NCBI GenBank assembly: GCA_021324415.1
Contig: JAJPJF010000177.1
Coordinates: forward strand, 1 to 64,000
DNA length: 64,000 nt
Direction of reading: 5' to 3'
Source of the DNA: Nostocales cyanobacterium Centralia_MAG_434
GTDB lineage: Bacteria; Cyanobacteriota; Cyanobacteriia; Cyanobacteriales; Nostocaceae
Under the pieces are notes generated by a model. That model did not search any database, had not been told where the DNA came from, and saw only the letters and a list, made by a program, of their open reading frames with translations. Position numbers and translations under genes: made by a program. Shown here piece by piece: positions 52,880 through 61,732 of this stretch (positions are counted from its first letter, which is position 1; each line of letters opens with the position of its first letter).

Positions 52880-54385
52880 ATGGTGAGAGATTTACGGGGA
52901 TTTATCAAGATTCTGGAGGAAAAGGGACAATTACGGCGGATCTCAGCTTTAGTTGACCCTGATTTAGAAATTGCTGAGATTGCCAACCGCATGCTACAAC
53001 GAGGTGGTCCAGGTCTACTATTTGAAAACGTCAAAGGCTCATCTTTTCCAGTCGCAGTCAACTTGCTGGGGACTGTAGAGAGGATCTGTTGGGCAATGAA
53101 TATGCAGCATCCAGAGGAATTGGAGACTTTGGGAAAAAAATTGGCGATGCTGCAACAACCAAAGCCACCCAAGAAAATTGCTCAAGCGGTAGAGTTTGGA
53201 AAGGTTCTGTTTGATGTACTTAAGGCAAAACCAGGACGCGACTTTTTTCCTGCTTGTCAGCAAGTTGTCATTCAAGGTAATGATTTGGATTTGCATCAGT
53301 TACCTCTAATCCGTCCATACCCAGGTGATGCTGGCAAAATTATCACTTTGGGGTTAGTCATTACTAAAGATTGTGAAACAGGTACACCAAATGTAGGTGT
53401 GTATCGCTTACAACTGCAATCCCAAAACACAATGACTGTTCACTGGTTATCAGTCAGGGGTGGTGCAAGGCATTTACGCAAGGCGGCAGAACGTGGGAAA
53501 AAATTAGAAGTGGCGATCGCACTTGGCGTCGATCCTCTGATTATTATGGCGGCTGCCACACCCATACCTGTAGACTTATCGGAGTGGTTATTTGCCGGAC
53601 TTTATGGCGGTTCTGGGGTGCAGTTGGCGAAGTGTAAAACTTTAGATTTGGAAGTTCCAGCCGATGCAGAATTTGTGCTAGAAGGGACAATTACGCCAGG
53701 TGAAGAATTGACAGATGGACCTTTTGGGGATCATATGGGATATTATGGCGGAGTTGAGAATTCACCTTTAATTCGTTTCCATTGTTTAACCCACCGCAAA
53801 GATCCAGTATATTTAACAACATTTAGTGGTCGTCCACCAAAAGAAGAAGCAATGATGGCGATCGCATTAAACCGCATTTATACTCCCATCTTGCGGCAAC
53901 AAGTTTCAGAAATTGTAGATTTCTTTTTGCCGATGGAGGCTTTGAGTTACAAAGCAGCAATTATATCTATTGATAAGGCATATCCAGGACAAGCGCGACG
54001 TGCAGCTTTGGCATTTTGGAGTGCTTTGCCACAGTTTACTTATACTAAGTTTGTAATTGTGGTGGATAAAGATATTAATATTCGCGATCCGCGTCAAGTC
54101 GTTTGGGCAATAAGTTCTAAAGTAGACCCCACAAGAGATGTGTTTATTTTGCCAAACACACCGTTTGATAGTTTAGATTTTGCCAGTGAAAAGATTGGTT
54201 TGGGAGGACGGATGGGAATTGATGCAACGACAAAAATTCCTCCAGAAACTGAACATGAGTGGGGTGCACCTCTAGAGTCAGACCCAGAAGTAGCAGCGAT
54301 GGTTGAAAGGCGTTGGACTGAGTATGGCTTGGCAGATTTGCAATTGGGTGAGGTTGATCCAAATCTGTTTGGATATGATGTATAG
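52880..54385 (+). CDS. UbiD-family decarboxylase
   Basis: A 501-residue member of the UbiD family, prenylated-FMN-dependent decarboxylases of aromatic or alpha,beta-unsaturated acids. It is read from ATG 52880 (MVRDLRGFIKILEEKGQL); an in-frame TTG at 52865 is less likely. Typical segments are VKGSSFPVAVNLLGT, DLHQLPLIRPYPGDAG, NVGVYRLQLQ, a long GDHMGYYGGVE active-site loop and PPKEEAMMAIALNRIY. In cyanobacteria homologues are needed for plastoquinone synthesis from 4-hydroxybenzoate. No UbiX gene is adjacent. Confidence 0.92.
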   Translation: MVRDLRGFIKILEEKGQLRRISALVDPDLEIAEIANRMLQRGGPGLLFENVKGSSFPVAVNLLGTVERICWAMNMQHPEELETLGKKLAMLQQPKPPKKIAQAVEFGKVLFDVLKAKPGRDFFPACQQVVIQGNDLDLHQLPLIRPYPGDAGKIITLGLVITKDCETGTPNVGVYRLQLQSQNTMTVHWLSVRGGARHLRKAAERGKKLEVAIALGVDPLIIMAAATPIPVDLSEWLFAGLYGGSGVQLAKCKTLDLEVPADAEFVLEGTITPGEELTDGPFGDHMGYYGGVENSPLIRFHCLTHRKDPVYLTTFSGRPPKEEAMMAIALNRIYTPILRQQVSEIVDFFLPMEALSYKAAIISIDKAYPGQARRAALAFWSALPQFTYTKFVIVVDKDINIRDPRQVVWAISSKVDPTRDVFILPNTPFDSLDFASEKIGLGGRMGIDATTKIPPETEHEWGAPLESDPEVAAMVERRWTEYGLADLQLGEVDPNLFGYDV

Positions 54386-54564
54386 ATATAGATAAAAGGG
54401 AATAGGGAACAGGGAACTTTATCCCACTCCCCATTCCTTATGCCCCGAGTTCCACACTCTCTACTTACAACTTAGAAGCTCAATTAAGTAGCGTGAAGAA
54501 AAGTTTACGCCAACTTGATTTTTTTGTAAAATAATGCATAAAAAGATGCGCAGAATTTATATAG

Positions 54565-56268
54565 ATGGACTGGATTACCCTACTGCGATCGCTACAATCT
54601 GATTTTGTCAAAAGGTTAACATCTGGTTATCTGCTACATTGTGAAACTGAAGGTCAATATAGTGAATTAACAGTCATTTGTGGAGAGAGGTTAAAAGCAC
54701 TCCGGGAATTTTGCTGGCAGATGGCTGAAAAATACAAACGTACGTTGCCAGTCCGTGATGTTTTTATCAACAATCTCAAAGGAAAGTTGGGAGAAGAAGT
54801 TGTTAAAGAACGTTTAGATGAGTTAGTGACTGAAGTCGATTATGAGAGGCGCTGGAGTGGTGATGGTAAGGTAGATTTCACCCTAACTTATGACTCATCA
54901 GTTGGCATTGCGGTTAAGTCACGTCATGGAAGTATTGATAAAGTTAGATGGTCTATTAGTTCAGAAGAAGTTGAGAGAAATGCAGTTGTTGTCTGCATTC
55001 TCATTCAAGAGGAGGTGCATGAGGCTCAAGCTGAATATCACCTTTTTTTTGCAGGCTTTTTGCCTACTAAGATGATTAAGCTAAGAACTGGGAAGATTTC
55101 CTTTGGTATAGATCAATTGCTTTATGGCAGTGGTTTACGGTCTTATCTAGAACATTTACAGTCTTCTACAAACTATAATTCTTACAGACCCGAGTCTCGC
55201 ATCTATCAACTAAAATCTCGGCAAGAGTCTGTCTATCATCAACCCAAGAACCAGTTGATAAAACCCTACTTTTCCCCTCAAGAAGAGAACTATTCTCGTT
55301 ACCGAGATGCAGATTTAAATCTGCTTTATGTGAAACTGGGGGATGAATGCTGTGATAAGGGACAGTATGAAGCTGCCATTAATTCCTACAACAAGGCATT
55401 ACAACTGAACCCTAAAGATGCCAATACTTATTACAAACGTGCTGATGCTCGTTATTCTTTAGGAGATTATGAAGGAGCAATTGTAGATTTCTTCCAGGCA
55501 ATCACAATAAACCCTAATTACGCTAAAGCTTACAACAGAAGCGGTAATGCTCGTTATCACTTAGGAGATTACGAGGGAGCAATTGCAGACTACACTCAGG
55601 CAATCAAAATTAATCCTAATGATGCTGTTGCATACAGAAACCGTGCTGATGCTCGTTTTCATACAGGAGATAATCAAGGAGCAATTGAGGATTGTAACCA
55701 AGCAATAAAAATTAATCCATATCTTTTAGGAGATAAACAAGAATATCCTCAAATCATCAAGATTTCTTCTCATAACAACTATGTTCATTCTAAACGTGGT
55801 TATGCTCTCTCAGAACTAGAACATTATAGGCGAGCCATTGAAATTTTCACTCAGGTACTCGAAATCAGCCCCAATAATGCAGATGCTTATTACAATCGCG
55901 GTAATATTCGTTCTGATTTAGGAGATCATGAGGGAGCTATTGCAGATTACAATCAAGCCATCAAGATTAATCCTCATAATGCCGATATTTATTACAATCG
56001 TGGTAATACGCGTTCTGATTTAGGAGATTACGAGGGAGCGATCGCAGATTATACTCATGCCATCAAGATGAATCCTAATGATGCGGATGCTTATTACAAC
56101 CGTGGCAATGCTCACTATAATCAAGGCAATAAACCAGGAGCAATTGAGGATTTTCAGAAAGCGACAGAACTCTATCGAAAAGAAGGGAAGCTAGTAGAAC
56201 ACAAAAATGCTAAAGAAAGAATGTTAGATTTAGAAATAGAAGATTCACTAGATATTTTAAATTTTTAA
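54565..56268 (+). CDS. Nuclease-fold (PD-(D/E)XK-like) and TPR fusion protein
   Basis: A 567-residue protein. Residues about 60-180 look like a restriction-endonuclease fold: GKLGEEVVKERLDEL (Glu77/78, motif I), then VDFTL with Asp104 and AVKSR with Lys118, the usual D-x(n)-(E/Q)xK pattern with Ala at the E/Q position. The following VVVCILIQEE strand also fits. From about 245 there are eight 34-residue TPRs (units such as AYNRSGNARYHLGDYEGAI), with an extra spacer between the fourth and fifth. It has no signal peptide. It is not next to a methylase. Activity is uncertain because of the Ala substitution. Confidence 0.75.
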   Translation: MDWITLLRSLQSDFVKRLTSGYLLHCETEGQYSELTVICGERLKALREFCWQMAEKYKRTLPVRDVFINNLKGKLGEEVVKERLDELVTEVDYERRWSGDGKVDFTLTYDSSVGIAVKSRHGSIDKVRWSISSEEVERNAVVVCILIQEEVHEAQAEYHLFFAGFLPTKMIKLRTGKISFGIDQLLYGSGLRSYLEHLQSSTNYNSYRPESRIYQLKSRQESVYHQPKNQLIKPYFSPQEENYSRYRDADLNLLYVKLGDECCDKGQYEAAINSYNKALQLNPKDANTYYKRADARYSLGDYEGAIVDFFQAITINPNYAKAYNRSGNARYHLGDYEGAIADYTQAIKINPNDAVAYRNRADARFHTGDNQGAIEDCNQAIKINPYLLGDKQEYPQIIKISSHNNYVHSKRGYALSELEHYRRAIEIFTQVLEISPNNADAYYNRGNIRSDLGDHEGAIADYNQAIKINPHNADIYYNRGNTRSDLGDYEGAIADYTHAIKMNPNDADAYYNRGNAHYNQGNKPGAIEDFQKATELYRKEGKLVEHKNAKERMLDLEIEDSLDILNF

Positions 56269-56280
56269 TATTATGTATCT

Positions 56281-56481
56281 TCTGCTGAAGCGACCTCCTC
56301 TCTTTTAAAAATTCCACCTTTAGAAAATGGTGATAGGCTTACCCGTCATGAATTTGAGCGGCGCTATCATGATATGCCTAATCTGAAAAAAGCAGAATTG
56401 ATTGAAGGAGTTGTTTACGTGGCATCCCCATTGAGAATAAAAAGTCATGGAGAACCCCCACCTATTTTGGTGTGTCCTTAG
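56281..56481 (+). pseudogene. Truncated Uma2-family nuclease remnant
   Basis: A frame reading [20 protein letters not shown], then [20 protein letters not shown] and [10 protein letters not shown], then [16 protein letters not shown], ends at TAG 56479. This matches the N-terminal third of Uma2 (DUF820) proteins, very common in cyanobacteria, but the rest is missing and no start codon is good. It sits in the same reading frame as the preceding TPR gene, separated by its TAA stop. Confidence 0.75.
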
Positions 56482-56562
56482 AAAGATGTTATGAACTGTT
56501 CCTTATGTTTGGATTGACTGATAGCTATCTGTACTTAAGCAATAGCTAGCAGACAAGGAGAA

Positions 56563-57528
56563 ATGATGTCAGGAAGTACGTCAAATTCGGAAATGCAATA
56601 TCGAATTCTCGGCAGCACAGGAGAGAGGGTATCTGCTATTGGACTAGGTGGTTGGCACATTGGCTTGAATCACGTTGATGAGGAATTGGCTATCCGTATT
56701 ATTCGCACAGCGATTGATCGTGGCATCACCTTTATGGATAACAGTTGGGATTACAACGGTGGAGTCAGCGAAATTCGCATGGGGAAAGCTCTTGGTGATG
56801 GCTATCGAGACAAAGTATTTCTGATGACGAAAATCGACGGTCGATCCAAAAAACAAGCAGCAAAACAACTAGATGAATCTCTCCAACGCTTGCAAGTTGA
56901 TCACATTGATCTCGTCCAGTACCATGAAATTATCCGCTACGAAGACCCACATCGAGTTTTTGATGAAGAAGGAGCACATGCTGCCTTGATTGAGGCGCGT
57001 GAAGCTGGCAAGCTCCGATACATTGGGTTCACAGGGCACAAAGACCCTCATGTTCATTTGCATATGCTTGAAGTTGCCGATGAGCATGGGTTTAAGTTCG
57101 ATACGGCTCAGATGCCACTTAATGTGATGGATGCTCACTATCGAAGTTTCGAGAAATTAGTTGTGCCAGAACTGGTCAAACAGAAGATTGGCGTTCTTGG
57201 TATGAAAAGCATGGCAAATGGGATTATTTTAAAATCAAAGACGGTAACGCCAATTGAGTGTTTACACTATGCTTTGAATCTGCCTACATCGGTAGTGATC
57301 ACGGGAATGGACAGCATGGATATTCTCGCTCAAGCGTTTGAAGCAGTGCGTACGTTCCAGCCGATGAATGAGCAGCAATTGCAGTCATTGTTAGCTAAAA
57401 CATCAAAAGTAGCGTTAACTGGTGAGTTTGAGCCATTCAAAACCACATCTATTTTTGACAGTACGGCTCAGAATCCCGATTGGCTTGGAGAGGAACCGCC
57501 GCGCATTCAAAAATTGATGCCAGCCTGA
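56563..57528 (+). CDS. Aldo/keto reductase
   Basis: A 321-residue (alpha/beta)8 oxidoreductase that reduces aldehydes or ketones with NADPH. Catalytic region: MDNSWDYNGGVSEIRMGKAL with the Asp and Tyr, FLMTKIDG with Lys and QYHEI with His, and the GFTGHKDPHVHL strand. The C-terminal half is typical. A strong AAGGAG lies before two consecutive ATG codons (56563 and 56566). Its physiological substrate is unknown. It follows a Uma2 remnant on the same strand and has no obvious partner. Confidence 0.93.
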   Translation: MMSGSTSNSEMQYRILGSTGERVSAIGLGGWHIGLNHVDEELAIRIIRTAIDRGITFMDNSWDYNGGVSEIRMGKALGDGYRDKVFLMTKIDGRSKKQAAKQLDESLQRLQVDHIDLVQYHEIIRYEDPHRVFDEEGAHAALIEAREAGKLRYIGFTGHKDPHVHLHMLEVADEHGFKFDTAQMPLNVMDAHYRSFEKLVVPELVKQKIGVLGMKSMANGIILKSKTVTPIECLHYALNLPTSVVITGMDSMDILAQAFEAVRTFQPMNEQQLQSLLAKTSKVALTGEFEPFKTTSIFDSTAQNPDWLGEEPPRIQKLMPA

Positions 57529-57631
57529 CAATCTCATCCCATCTTCTCAAAAATGCTTGCTCAACAGAGGGCACATTTTGACATTGTTTTTGGTCTATAG
57601 AAAAAATAATAGCTTTTCGGATAAAAAGTTT

Positions 57632-57874
57632 ATGAAGAATATCACTCTTGCCCTTCTCACAGTTGTTGTTGGTGCTGGCTCTTTAGTAGCTCTCTCACCA
57701 AATGCTAATGCTGAATCCCGTTATGAGTATTGCCGACACCATCGTTGTAATAACTATCATTACGACCGCGGGCATCACTATGGTTATAATCACCAAGAAA
57801 CTCGGCGACACTATCAACGGTACAACCGTAGAGCAAATGTATCGCACAATGAGCATCGTTTACATAATTACTAA
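57632..57874 (+). CDS. Small His/Tyr-rich secreted protein
   Basis: An 80-residue precursor read from ATG 57632 (MKNITLALLTVVVGAGSLVA); an upstream extension to 57557 has no signal-like start and is rejected. The signal peptide should be cut after NANA, leaving about 52 residues with many His, Tyr, Arg and Asn (CRHHRCNNYHYDRGHHYGYN) and two cysteines. This could bind metal ions in the periplasm or outside, but no family is known to me. It precedes a dispersed hairpin repeat and is convergent with the pepE remnant. Confidence 0.72.
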   Translation: MKNITLALLTVVVGAGSLVALSPNANAESRYEYCRHHRCNNYHYDRGHHYGYNHQETRRHYQRYNRRANVSHNEHRLHNY

Positions 57875-57892
57875 TTCATACTTTGTATAGCA

Positions 57893-57954
57893 CCTAAATC
57901 ATTCGTGAGAAACGAGAATCCTGGTTTCTTCAAAAAAACCGGGATTCTGAGACT
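57893..57954 (+). repeat. Dispersed hairpin repeat, copy 2
   Basis: An element opening CCTAAATCATTCG with arms AGAATCCTGGTTT (57915-57927) and AAACCGGGATTCT (57936-57948), followed by GAGACT. It closely matches 31510-31570, including the flanks outside the stem. It lies between convergent genes. Confidence 0.8.
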
Positions 57955-57982
57955 CGAATATAAATTCAATTGCCTTTTTGTA

Positions 57983-58660
57983 CTAATTGAGCAGAAAATC
58001 GAGGTTGGAGGTTGAATTATATTCAATAACTGGTTCTTCAAACTTAAATAGACGCATGGTCTGACTACCAATCAATTTCATAGATGAGCCTTCAATCTTC
58101 AACATAGTTCCTTCTTTTAAACCAACTACATAAACTTCTGGATTGACAACTAAAAACTCTTTAATCCTTTGTTCTCTTGTTTCTCCCTTGTGATTTGGAA
58201 TAACCTCATCTGTATAATGAGGATTGATCTGAAAAGGAACTAAATTCAATCCACTAAAACTTATGGGATCAATGATTGGCATATCATTGGTTGTTTTGAT
58301 TGTAGGACAGGCAATATTTGATCCTGCGCTCCATCCAATGTAAGGTGTTCCGTTATTTACCTTTTTGCTTATGATTTCAGTTACTCCGGTTTTATGTAAC
58401 CAATGAACTAGATGAAAAGTATTTCCACCTCCAACTACTATGGCTTCTGCATTTGAAAGCAATTCACGATAATTCTTATCTTGATAAAGAGATTCAGTAT
58501 CGTAACCTATAGTTTTAAATACTTGCCTAACTTTTTCAGTGTACTCTTCAAAAGTTGAAGTTACACCAGCAAACGGTATAAATAATATCTTTTTGACAGT
58601 TTCACCTAAAAATTTTTTAATTTCTTGACGAGCATACAATAAATAATCTTCACCAAGATT
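57983..58660 (-). pseudogene. pepE: Dipeptidase E (PepE), 5'-truncated by IS630
   Basis: A peptidase S51 that removes Asp from Asp-X dipeptides. The catalytic Ser is in YIGWSAGSNIACPTIKTTND; VGGGNTFHLVHWL and INPHYTDEVIPNHKGETREQ also match. The ORF's own start is a TTG at 58639, but the frame continues upstream as NLGEDYLLYARQEIKKFLG, which aligns with the family N-terminus except for the first 10 or so residues (family LLLLSNST). Those codons are gone: the frame runs directly into the left end of an IS630-type element at 58658. The remaining protein lacks its first beta-strand and any promoter; activity is doubtful. Confidence 0.85.
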
Positions 58661-58738
58661 AAGTAGAACGAGGTGAAAAAACCAAACTGTGTAAAGATAA
58701 GTAAATACGTATAATGTCTTTACGAAGGAAAAAGGGAT

Positions 58739-59221
58739 ATGGGCAGTCGTTTAAGGGTGTTTCTCACCAAAGAACAAGATAAAACTCTTTTCAACCTGAG
58801 AACGGCAGAAGTACCCCAGAAAGTGAAAGACAGAGCAGAAGTGATTCGATTGAGCGCACATGGTTGGTATGTAGAAAAGATAGCGGCTCATTTTGGTTGG
58901 ACAGCACAAACAGTTCGAGAAGTTTTGCATAAATGGGAGAAGTTAGGTTTAGAGGGGCTTTGGGAGAAACCAGGGCGGGGAGGAAAATCAAGGTGGGCGG
59001 AAGCCGACATGGTGTTCTTAGAACAATGTTTAGAGCAAGAACCACGTACATATAACAGCGTTCAGTTAGCCCAAAAATTAGAAAAAGAACGTTCAGTAAA
59101 GTTAAGTCCTGACTGGCTAAGGCAGGTACTAAAAAAAAGGGGATCATCTGGAAACGAACCAGAAAAAGCCATAAAAGAAAACAAGACCCAGTATTACAAC
59201 ACATCAAACAAGCCGATTTAG
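58739..59221 (+). CDS. IS630 transposase, N-terminal frame (HTH)
   Basis: A 160-residue frame with a winged-helix and helix-turn-helix region (about 24-70, KDRAEVIRLSAHGWYVEKIA and FGWTAQTVREVLHKWEKLGL), then a linker helix. It is the DNA-binding part of an IS630-type transposase. The natural continuation KKGIIWKRTRKSHKRKQ lies in the -1 frame at an eight-A run (59131-59138); after that point this frame reads GSSGNEP and drifts to an out-of-family tail. Confidence 0.9.
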   Translation: MGSRLRVFLTKEQDKTLFNLRTAEVPQKVKDRAEVIRLSAHGWYVEKIAAHFGWTAQTVREVLHKWEKLGLEGLWEKPGRGGKSRWAEADMVFLEQCLEQEPRTYNSVQLAQKLEKERSVKLSPDWLRQVLKKRGSSGNEPEKAIKENKTQYYNTSNKPI

Positions 59222-59793
59222 AAATGCTGGAATTGTCTGCGGCGGCTGGAGAAATCGATTTAAAGTATATGGATGAATCAGGTTTTTGTGCTTGGAGTGA
59301 ACCTAGTTACAGCTATTATTTTCGAGGTGAACAAAAACGTTTAGAGCAGAGTCAGCGTCGAGGTCGAAGACTCAGTATTATTTGGTTTCTTCAACCATTA
59401 ATGAGTTTTGTGTACGGGCTGGTGATTGGGGGTGTTTCACGCAAATCTTATATACAAATGATGGAACGAGAAGCTCAAGAAGCGCAAAAAACAGGACGTA
59501 TCAGAGTCATCGTACAAGATAACGGCCCAATACACAGGTGTAAAGAAGTAAAACAATTATGGTCAAAGTGGGAAGACATGGGTTTGTACATCTTCTTTTT
59601 ACCCAAATATTGCTCGGAAATGAACCCAATTGAATTGGAGTGGCAACACCTTAAAAAAGATGAACTAGCCTCGAAAACTTTTGAGGATGAGTTAGACCTT
59701 GCTTATGCTGTGATGGATGGAGTTCAAACAAGAGGGGAGAAGGGAAACTACAGTACACAACGTGTCAGATTTAACTCTAATTCTTCTACTTAA
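59131..59793 (+). CDS. IS630 transposase, catalytic frame (DDE)
   Basis: The catalytic half of the transposase, with an ATG at 59224 but the frame open from 59113; the functional product probably starts upstream by -1 frameshift at 59131-59138. DDE motifs: DLKYMDESGFCAWSEPSY (first Asp), VIVQDNGPIHRCKEVKQLW (second Asp) and YCSEMNPIELEWQHLKKD (Glu). The stop TAA at 59791 lies inside the right terminal repeat. IS630 elements are often expressed as two frames. Confidence 0.88.
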   Translation, partial: KKKGIIWKRTRKSHKRKQDPVLQHIKQADLEMLELSAAAGEIDLKYMDESGFCAWSEPSYSYYFRGEQKRLEQSQRRGRRLSIIWFLQPLMSFVYGLVIGGVSRKSYIQMMEREAQEAQKTGRIRVIVQDNGPIHRCKEVKQLWSKWEDMGLYIFFLPKYCSEMNPIELEWQHLKKDELASKTFEDELDLAYAVMDGVQTRGEKGNYSTQRVRFNSNSST

Positions 59794-59977
59794 TTATTTG
59801 TTACATACTTATAAATTTTTCCCACGACTTACTTAGTTGAATTACTAAGCAATAATAATCTTTGTTTCATAAACACATAACTTTAAATTTTTTATTAATT
59901 CTATTGAAATTCTCAAACTTTGCACTTCGACTAGTAGTGAGATTTCACCCGCTCACTACTAACCAAATTGAAGAAAG

Positions 59978-61441
59978 CTAAATTGTCTTTGAGCTTGTTT
60001 TGCTCAGCCATTCCCGATACTCTTCAAGTAGGGTGATGTTTGCGGTATCAGTATTATCATCACTACTAATGCTGTAGCTCATACTATTATCGCTCAGAGT
60101 ATCCTGGCTGTTACTCAAAAATTCTGACCAAAGATGTAAGTTCATAAACATATTGTTACTCACAATTGTAGAGCTAGCAGTCATGCTATCATCTGCAAAA
60201 CTTATATATTCGCTGGAACTTTCCCTGCTATTCTCGGCTACAGGTTTGGCACTAAAACTTGTACTGGACATCATGCTATTGATTGTAGAACTAGATTGCA
60301 CGCTAGAAGTTGACGCTTGTTTGCTCTTTTCTCCTGTCTGAGTGACAATTTGACGGACTTGAGCATCGGTCAAATTATGATTAGCACTGAGCATCAAAGC
60401 AACGACACCAGTAACATAAGGAGTTGCCATAGATGTACCACTGTAAGTGGTGTATTTATTACCAGGAATTGTAGAGTAAACATTCACCCCTGGAGCAGTG
60501 ACGTAGGCAAGAGAGTCAGATCCAGAACGATTAGAGAAATCAGCTAAATTTTTATTTTGATCGACTGCCCCAACTGTTAGTCCCCAATTCTTGGCATAAG
60601 TTGCAGGATAATCTGGTGTATTATCACCATCATTGCCCGCTGCCATGACAACAACGACCCCTTTGCTACTGGCGTATTTAATAGCTGACTCTAGAGAACT
60701 GTTAGGATAAGCACCACCTAAACTCAAGTTAATCACATTAGCTCCGTGATCCACAGCATAGTAAATGCCTTTTGTTATGGAACTGTAGGAGCCAGTACCA
60801 GAGTTGTCTAAAACCTTAACTGGCATAATCTTGGCATCATAAGCAACGCCAGTCACACCAAAATTGTTATTCTCCCCAGCAATGATGCCAGCAACATGAG
60901 TCCCATGACCGATTTGAGATGTATCTAGGACGTTATTATTGTTGTCTACAAAATTCCAGCCGTGAATATCATTAGCATATCCTTGCGCTGCATCATTGTT
61001 AGGATTTGTCCAGATATTGTCTTTTAAGTCTACATGGTTATAATCTACCCCAGTATCTAAAACAGCAACAACAACACCTTTACCTGTGTATCCCTTTGCC
61101 CAAGCTTCTGGAGCTTTTACTTGGTCAAGTCCCCAATTATTACCACCAAGATTAGGAACATCAGAAAAGGTACTTTGACCAGCAGCTTGAGCTACAGCTG
61201 AAGCTGCATTAATTAAGCCATAACCAGAGACGGAGTTATACGTTCCACTACTAATAGGAGTTGTAGTAACCAGCTGATTAGTATCCGTCTCGAAATCACT
61301 GATTCCTGAGCTATAACTACTATAATTACTGAAATCTAAGCTATGATTGGTGCTACAACCTAAGTAACTATTTGAGAAAATAGGAGTAATATTTAGCCCG
61401 TTATTAGACAAAAGATTATTACTAGTATAATTAATGGGCAT
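59978..61441 (-). CDS. Subtilisin-like S8 protease
   Basis: A 487-residue extracytoplasmic subtilase. The catalytic triad is Asp129 in VVAVLDTGVDYNHVD, His179 in IGHGTHVAGIIAGE and Ser337 in SGTSMATPYVTGV, with the oxyanion Asn270 in MAAGN. There is no classical signal peptide; the N-terminus is Asn/Ser-rich. Residues 72-86 read SGYGLINAASAVAQAAG, a sequence normally found at the end of a subtilase domain. The C-terminal 130 residues are Ser/Thr-rich and low-complexity. It is close upstream of a second subtilase gene on the same strand. Confidence 0.93.
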   Translation of the reverse strand: MPINYTSNNLLSNNGLNITPIFSNSYLGCSTNHSLDFSNYSSYSSGISDFETDTNQLVTTTPISSGTYNSVSGYGLINAASAVAQAAGQSTFSDVPNLGGNNWGLDQVKAPEAWAKGYTGKGVVVAVLDTGVDYNHVDLKDNIWTNPNNDAAQGYANDIHGWNFVDNNNNVLDTSQIGHGTHVAGIIAGENNNFGVTGVAYDAKIMPVKVLDNSGTGSYSSITKGIYYAVDHGANVINLSLGGAYPNSSLESAIKYASSKGVVVVMAAGNDGDNTPDYPATYAKNWGLTVGAVDQNKNLADFSNRSGSDSLAYVTAPGVNVYSTIPGNKYTTYSGTSMATPYVTGVVALMLSANHNLTDAQVRQIVTQTGEKSKQASTSSVQSSSTINSMMSSTSFSAKPVAENSRESSSEYISFADDSMTASSTIVSNNMFMNLHLWSEFLSNSQDTLSDNSMSYSISSDDNTDTANITLLEEYREWLSKTSSKTI

Positions 61442-61732
61442 GAGTATTTCTTCCTGAAAGAATTGAATCTTTTTTTCGCAGCATGAACTTATAAAACCTT
61501 TCGGAAGAGAGGTTTTGGGAATTTTTATCCTTTACTAAAAAATTAATATTTTAATTTATAAGAAATTGATAGTTAATTTACAAATAAGCATCATGAAAAT
61601 AGAAAATTTCTTTAATTTTAAGGACAAACTATTCGCCCTTAAAAAAATGCGACACCATAAAACTAAGACGCCTAGTTTTTTTGAGAGTCTAAGCATCTTA
61701 GTATATGTAATTACCGTCTTTTCAAGAGTAAC
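61442..61732. other. Intergenic region between subtilases
   Basis: About 290 AT-rich bp between the two minus-strand protease genes. A weak stem, AAAACCT at 61493-61499 with AGGTTTT at 61510-61516, lies near the start of the first gene's promoter. No gene is accepted here. Confidence 0.5.

Larger units (their letters stand above)
58658..59794 (+). mobile_element. IS630-family insertion sequence
   Basis: A 1.1-kb element with terminal inverted repeats ATTAAGTAGAA (58658-58668) and its complement TTCTACTTAAT (59784-59794). Possible TA target duplications lie at 58660-58661 and 59791-59792. It carries two overlapping transposase frames, joined by a -1 shift. It has cut pepE on its left side, and lies 184 bp from the S8 protease on the right. 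Confidence 0.85.
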
